The notes under the pieces were generated by a model. It saw nothing but the letters and a program-made list of their open reading frames with translations. It was not told the origin of the DNA and searched no databases. A program made the position numbers and the translations under genes. A stretch of 8,634 nucleotides of DNA from DASPTT01 sp035623275 (GTDB lineage Bacteria; Actinomycetota; Acidimicrobiia; Acidimicrobiales; UBA8190), in NCBI GenBank assembly GCA_035623275.1, contig DASPTT010000074.1, forward strand, positions 1-8,634, in the 5' to 3' direction. This document shows, piece by piece, positions 5,682 through 8,634 of the stretch; the first letter of the stretch is position 1, and every line of letters starts with the position of its first letter.

Positions 5682-6785
5682 ATGGCGCGCCAGGACGCGG
5701 AGAAGACCGAGAAGCCCACGCCCAAGCGCAAGCGCGAGGCGCGCCGCAAGGGGCAGGTGGCGAAGTCCCCGGACGTCTCGGGCTGGCTCGTCGTGCTGGC
5801 CGCCTCGCTGGTCGTCCCCGCGGTGCTGCACGCCGCGGAGGGCCGGCTCGTCTCGCTGTGGACGCTCGCGGGCGACGTCATGGCCGATCCCACCAGCGCG
5901 GGGGCGCTGACGGTCCTCACCACCGGGTTCGCCGACATGTTCGCCATCGTCCTGCCCACGGTGGCGCTCTTCGCCGCCGTCGGCGTCTTCGCCAACGTGG
6001 CCCAGGTGGGGTTCGCCTTGTCCGGGGAGGCGGCCAAGCCGCAGTTCTCACGGGTGAACCCGGTGGCCGGGTTCAAGCGGCTGTTCTCGACCTCGTCGCT
6101 GTGGGAATTGGCCAAGCAGATGGTCAAGCTGGCCGCCCTGGTCGGGCTGGCGTACCAGGCGGTGGAGCGCGTGGCCCGTCAGACCGTCGACACGGGCGCG
6201 GTGGGCATCGGGCCGGTGGTCGGTGTCGTCGGGCCGTCGATCCTGGGCCTCGTGCGCACGACCGCCGTCATCGGGCTGCTGCTGGCCGTGGCGGACTACG
6301 CCTTCAAGAAGCACAAGCTGAACAAGACGCTGAAGATGACCAAGCACGAGGTGAAGGAGGAGGCACGCAACCAGGAGGGTGACCCGGTGATCAAGCGCGC
6401 CGTGCGCCGGAAGATGGTGACCATGAGCCGGATGCGGATGATGGCCGCCGTCGCCGGCGCGGACGTCGTGGTCACGAACCCCACGCACGTCGCCGTCGCC
6501 CTGCGCTACGAGCCCGGTTCGGGGATGGCTCCCCGCGTCGTCGCCAAGGGTGCCGACGCCCTGGCCGCCCGCATCCGGGAGGAGGCCCGCCGCCACGGCG
6601 TGCCCATCGTCGAGGACCCCCCGTTGGCCCGCGCCGTCTACAGCAGCTGCGCGCTCGACGCCCAGATCCCAAAGGAGCTGTTCATGGCGGTCGCCCGCCT
6701 CCTGGCCTTCGTGTTCACCCTGCCGGCCGTCGTACGCGCCTCGGGCACGGTCCACCGCCGCCCTTCGTCCGCGCTGGTGGCCTAA
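5682..6785 (+). CDS. flhB: Flagellar export switch protein FlhB
   Basis: FlhB controls the switch of export specificity from rod/hook to filament substrates and contacts the FliPQR gate. The product has 367 residues. The N-terminal basic motif is EKPTPKRKREARRKGQVAKSPD (10-31), and four membrane segments lie at about 34-51, 86-112, 145-162 and 178-208. The conserved GFKRLF is at 130-135 and a charged linker at 209-240 includes KMTKHEVKEEARNQEGDP. The autocleavage site is intact: N266-P267-T268-H269 within VVVTNPTHVAVALRY. The C-terminal domain follows with PRVVAKGADALAARIREEA and VPIVEDPPLARAVY. GGAGGG (5669-5674) stands 7 nt before the ATG. In many operons flhA comes next; here the operon ends and the TAA overlaps the stop of an opposing gene. 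Confidence 0.96.
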   Translation: MARQDAEKTEKPTPKRKREARRKGQVAKSPDVSGWLVVLAASLVVPAVLHAAEGRLVSLWTLAGDVMADPTSAGALTVLTTGFADMFAIVLPTVALFAAVGVFANVAQVGFALSGEAAKPQFSRVNPVAGFKRLFSTSSLWELAKQMVKLAALVGLAYQAVERVARQTVDTGAVGIGPVVGVVGPSILGLVRTTAVIGLLLAVADYAFKKHKLNKTLKMTKHEVKEEARNQEGDPVIKRAVRRKMVTMSRMRMMAAVAGADVVVTNPTHVAVALRYEPGSGMAPRVVAKGADALAARIREEARRHGVPIVEDPPLARAVYSSCALDAQIPKELFMAVARLLAFVFTLPAVVRASGTVHRRPSSALVA

Positions 6786-8083
6786 TCCTCGCCGCCGGCG
6801 GAGGGCACGGCGTTGGCGGGCTGGCGCATGTGGGCCACGAACCAGTCGCCCGCCAAGGCGGCGACGCGCTCGAGCGTGCCCGGCTCCTCGAAGAGATGCG
6901 TGGCGCCGGCCACCACGGCGAGCTCGTGCTCGCACACCAGGTGGCGTGCGGCCTCCTCGTTGCACTGCAGCACCACGAGGTCGGCGCCGCCCACGACGAG
7001 CAGCGTCGGCGCCCGCACCTCCGCCAGCCGGTCGGGCACGACCAGGTCCGGTCGGCCGCCACGGGAGACGACGGCCGCCACGCTCACGCCCGGCTCGGTG
7101 GCGGCCCACAGCGCCGCGGCCGCACCGGTGCTGGCGCCGAAGTAGCCGAGCGGGAGGCCGGCCGCCGCCCGTTCGCCGGCGAGCCAACGGGTCACCGCGG
7201 CGAGGCGGGACCCGAGCAGCTCGACGTCGAAGACGTTGTTGCGATCGGCTTCCTCCTCCGGGGTGAGGAGGTCGAAGAGCAGGGTCCCCAGATCTCGGCC
7301 GTGCAGCGCGGATGCCACGGCCCGGTTGCGCGGGCTCAGGCGGCTGCTCCCGCTGCCGTGCGCGAAGGCGACGACGCCGAGGGCATGCTCGGGGACGGTG
7401 AGGGTCCCGGGCAGCGCCAGGGGGCCGGCGCGCACCTCCAGGTCCTCCACGACCATGGACTGCTCGAGGAGCCGCAGCACCTCGGTGTCGTCGGTCTGGG
7501 AGAAGTCCGCGTACCACTCGCCGATGGCGAGCATGGCCGCCGGTGTCTCGAGGCTCACCACCTCGTCGGCGACGGCCGACAGGCGCCGCACCGACTCGGG
7601 TGGGGCGACGGGCACGGCCAGGACCACGCGCGCCGCGCCGTGGGCACGCGCCACCTCGCAGGCTGCGGCGGCCGTGGACCCGGTGGCGATGCCGTCGTCG
7701 ACGAGGACCGCGGTGCGCCCGTGGAGGTCGACGCGCGGGCGCACGGCGCGCACGCTGGCGACACGCCGTTCGAGCTCGGCCCGCTCGGCCCGCTCGACGG
7801 CGTCGAGCTGGCGCGGGGACGTGCCCGACATGCGCACCACGTCCTCGTTGATGATGCGCACCCCGTCCTCGCCGATGGCGCCCATGCCCAGCTCCCGCTG
7901 GAAGGGCACGCCCAGCTTGCGTACGCAGATGACGTCCAGCGGGGCGTCGAGCGCCCGGGCGATGGGTGCCGCCACCGGGACGCCGCCCCGGGGAAGGGCG
8001 AGGACGACGAGGTCCTGGCCCTGGAGGTGGGCGAGCGCCCGGGCCAGGCGCTCACCGGCGTCGTGTCGGTCCCGGAACGGCAT
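6782..8083 (-). CDS. Fused type I phosphoribosyltransferase / dienelactone-hydrolase-like protein
   Basis: The 433-residue product has two domains. Residues 1-205 form a type I phosphoribosyltransferase, with ALPRGGVPVAAPIARAL (29-45) and the PRPP-binding loop AVLVDDGIATGST (125-137). Residues 215-420 form an alpha/beta hydrolase of the dienelactone-hydrolase type. Its likely catalytic triad is Ser318 in the nucleophile elbow GASTG (316-320), Asp368 in VVGGAD and His396 in GATHLFEEPGTLE. The substrate of neither half is evident, and no hypoxanthine- or orotate-specific feature was recognised. M. tuberculosis Rv0571c has a comparable architecture and belongs to the hypoxia-responsive DosR regulon, so a stress role is a reasonable inference. 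The ATG is preceded on the minus strand by GGAGGAGG (8100-8093) at 9-nt spacing. No membrane segment or signal peptide is visible. It is unrelated to the flagellar genes that it meets tail to tail. Confidence 0.9.
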   Translation of the reverse strand: MPFRDRHDAGERLARALAHLQGQDLVVLALPRGGVPVAAPIARALDAPLDVICVRKLGVPFQRELGMGAIGEDGVRIINEDVVRMSGTSPRQLDAVERAERAELERRVASVRAVRPRVDLHGRTAVLVDDGIATGSTAAAACEVARAHGAARVVLAVPVAPPESVRRLSAVADEVVSLETPAAMLAIGEWYADFSQTDDTEVLRLLEQSMVVEDLEVRAGPLALPGTLTVPEHALGVVAFAHGSGSSRLSPRNRAVASALHGRDLGTLLFDLLTPEEEADRNNVFDVELLGSRLAAVTRWLAGERAAAGLPLGYFGASTGAAAALWAATEPGVSVAAVVSRGGRPDLVVPDRLAEVRAPTLLVVGGADLVVLQCNEEAARHLVCEHELAVVAGATHLFEEPGTLERVAALAGDWFVAHMRQPANAVPSAGGED

Positions 8084-8092
8084 GGACCACCA

Positions 8093-8100
8093 CCTCCTCC
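8093..8100 (-). promoter_or_regulatory. Strong ribosome binding site of the phosphoribosyltransferase-hydrolase gene
   Basis: Read on the minus strand, GGAGGAGG ends 9 nt before the ATG at 8083-8081. It is a near-perfect anti-SD match and fixes the start. Confidence 0.8.
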
Positions 8101-8127
8101 CCGCGTCGGTGCCGGACGGGCCGGCCC

Positions 8128-8145
8128 CGGGCGCCCAAGCGCCCG
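8128..8145 (-). other. 7-bp hairpin in the presumed leader of the phosphoribosyltransferase-hydrolase gene
   Basis: CGGGCGC (8128-8134) and GCGCCCG (8139-8145) are perfect complements around a CCAA loop (TTGG on the minus strand). If transcription starts near 8156 the hairpin lies early in that leader. In DNA of this GC content a 7-bp stem alone is weak evidence. Confidence 0.35.
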
Positions 8146-8162
8146 AGATGGGGATAGACGGG

Positions 8163-8168
8163 ATTATG
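8163..8168 (-). promoter_or_regulatory. Possible -10 box for the phosphoribosyltransferase-hydrolase gene
   Basis: On the minus strand 8168-8163 reads CATAAT, a 5/6 match to TATAAT and the only AT-rich hexamer in this GC-rich gap. It would start a leader of about 73 nt. No TTGACA-like -35 is seen 16-18 nt upstream, which is common in actinobacteria but leaves the call weak. Confidence 0.3.
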
Positions 8169-8175
8169 GCGCCTC

Positions 8176-8196
8176 CGGGCCGGCCCGACCCGGGCC
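8176..8196. other. Overlapping GC palindromes in the divergent intergenic region
   Basis: CGGGCCGGCCCG (8176-8187) is a perfect 12-bp palindrome. Its right half, GGCCCG (8182-8187), can instead pair with CGGGCC (8191-8196) around a 3-nt loop. It lies just upstream of the possible minus-strand -10 and could be an operator or a hairpin. No known regulator motif was recognised. Confidence 0.35.
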
Positions 8197-8220
8197 TTTG
8201 GACCCACCCTGGTTCCGTTT

Positions 8221-8273
8221 CGTCACCCGGCGTTCACCCGTCGTTTCCCGAGGTGCGCGCCCGTCACCCGGCG
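8221..8273. repeat. 12-nt direct repeat flanking a degenerate third copy
   Basis: CGTCACCCGGCG is present at 8221-8232 and 8262-8273, 41 nt apart. A degenerate relative, CGTTCACCCGTCG, lies at 8231-8243 and overlaps the first copy. It lies between two divergent genes, where regulator sites would be expected. Function is not shown. Confidence 0.5.
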
Positions 8274-8300
8274 GCAACCTTGCCGACACGTCCGTTCCTG

Positions 8301-8337
8301 CCCTTCCACAGGGAGGCCTGTGGACGATGTGGAAGGG
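8301..8337 (+). promoter_or_regulatory. Two mutually exclusive hairpins in the TSUP leader, one covering its ribosome binding site
   Basis: Hairpin A pairs 8305-8312 (TCCACAGG) with 8317-8324 (8 bp, loop GAGG). Hairpin B pairs 8301-8310 (CCCTTCCACA) with 8328-8337 (10 bp, 17-nt loop). Both use TCCACA, and the motif TGTGGA occurs twice (8319-8324 and 8328-8333) as the competing partner. Hairpin B would bury the GGAAGG ribosome binding site at 8331-8336; hairpin A leaves it free. The pairings are exact; a switching function is inferred. Confidence 0.5.
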
Positions 8338-8342
8338 GGGCG

Positions 8343-8634
8343 ATGGTAGAAACCTCCGCCATGTCGCCGCTTCACGCCCTGGCCATCGCCGGCGCCGGCC
8401 TTGTGGCGGGGGCGATGAACACCATCGTCGGCGCGGGCTCGTTCGTCACCTTCCCGGTGCTGTTGGCCCTGGGCTATCCCCCCGTGGAAGCCAACGTGAG
8501 CAACACCATCGGCCTGGTCTTCGGGTCGGCGAGCGGTGTGGTCGCCTACCGGCGCGAGCTGGCCGGCCAGCGGGCCCGGCTGACCACCCTGGGGGCGGCC
8601 GCGGGGGTGGGTGGCCTGTGCGGCGGCGTCCTGC
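8343..8634 (+). CDS. TauE/SafE-family (TSUP) membrane permease, N-terminal part
   Basis: TSUP proteins are multi-span permeases, several of which export sulfite or sulfur-containing organic anions. The visible 97 residues fit the family's first half. The first span carries AGAGLVAGAMNTIVGAGSFVTFPVLLALGYPP (16-47), with the family's Gly-rich NTIVGAGSF segment and following PVLLALG. Then come ANVSNTIGLVFGSASGVVAYRREL (50-73), in which NVSNT is typical, and the start of another span. ATG 8343 is chosen over in-frame ATG 8361 because GGAAGG (8331-8336) is 6 nt upstream, while 8361 lies 24 nt from it. The gene continues past the window edge. The substrate cannot be inferred from this part. Confidence 0.85.
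   Translation, partial: MVETSAMSPLHALAIAGAGLVAGAMNTIVGAGSFVTFPVLLALGYPPVEANVSNTIGLVFGSASGVVAYRRELAGQRARLTTLGAAAGVGGLCGGVL

Noticed and set aside
6770..6800. A bidirectional terminator between flhB and the opposing gene
   Set aside because: No inverted repeat with a T-run was found; the two coding sequences overlap at their stops.
6048..7517. A 489-codon minus-strand open frame opposite flhB and overlapping the phosphoribosyltransferase-hydrolase gene
   Set aside because: It is low-complexity Arg/Gly/Ala translation with no recognisable motif, and it conflicts with two well-supported genes.
8192..8205. A DosR-box-like sequence GGGCCTTTGGACCC upstream of the Rv0571c-like gene
   Set aside because: It matches the 14-nt core GGGACTWWAGTCCC at only about 11 positions, lacks the outer bases, and is not a good palindrome. 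Tempting because Rv0571c is DosR-controlled, but too weak.
8311..8352. A second leader start: GGGAGG (8311-8316) followed by ATG 8327
   Set aside because: The frame runs out of phase through the whole permease to the window edge with Arg/Gly-rich shadow text, so it does not look like a discrete leader peptide.

Overview
The window is high-GC DNA (roughly 70 % by eye) with GTG and TTG starts and tightly packed genes, and it looks like a flagellated actinomycete. The gene order and the mycobacteria-like phosphoribosyltransferase-hydrolase fusion fit Actinomycetota, possibly an Acidimicrobiia-type lineage. The lineage below phylum is a guess.

Bases 1-6785 (+ strand) are one flagellar hook / C-ring / export-gate operon: a likely 3' tail of an upstream gene (fliK by position), then flgD, flgE, fliM, fliN, fliO, fliP, fliQ, fliR and flhB. 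FlgD and FlgE build the hook. FliM and FliN form the C-ring switch. FliO assists assembly of the FliP-FliQ-FliR export gate, and FlhB is the substrate-specificity switch. Most junctions are translationally coupled: GTGA into flgD, ATGA at fliM/fliN, TTGA at fliP/fliQ, and gaps of 1 to 16 nt at fliN/fliO, fliQ/fliR and fliR/flhB. The loose junctions carry odd structure. There are short tandem repeats before flgD and flgE, and a perfect 13-bp GC-rich stem with a 4-nt loop both between flgE and fliM and across the fliO stop. The flbD-motA-motB-fliL block often found between flgE and fliM is absent, and flhA does not follow flhB.

The operon meets a minus-strand gene at 6782-8083 tail to tail, and the two stop codons overlap. 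That gene encodes a fused type I phosphoribosyltransferase and dienelactone-hydrolase-like protein, similar in architecture to Mycobacterium tuberculosis Rv0571c. A 259-nt divergent intergenic region follows, with palindromes, a 12-nt direct repeat and a possible -10 box. At its right end, two mutually exclusive hairpins compete in front of a TauE/SafE-like (TSUP) permease gene that starts at 8343 and runs off the window. One of the two hairpins would bury that gene's ribosome binding site.

I found no mobile element, CRISPR array, tRNA or rRNA. The strongest second-look items are the TSUP leader hairpin pair, the two intra-operon hairpins, and the unusual start region of fliP with a well-formed ribosome binding site that serves a 38-codon leader ORF.
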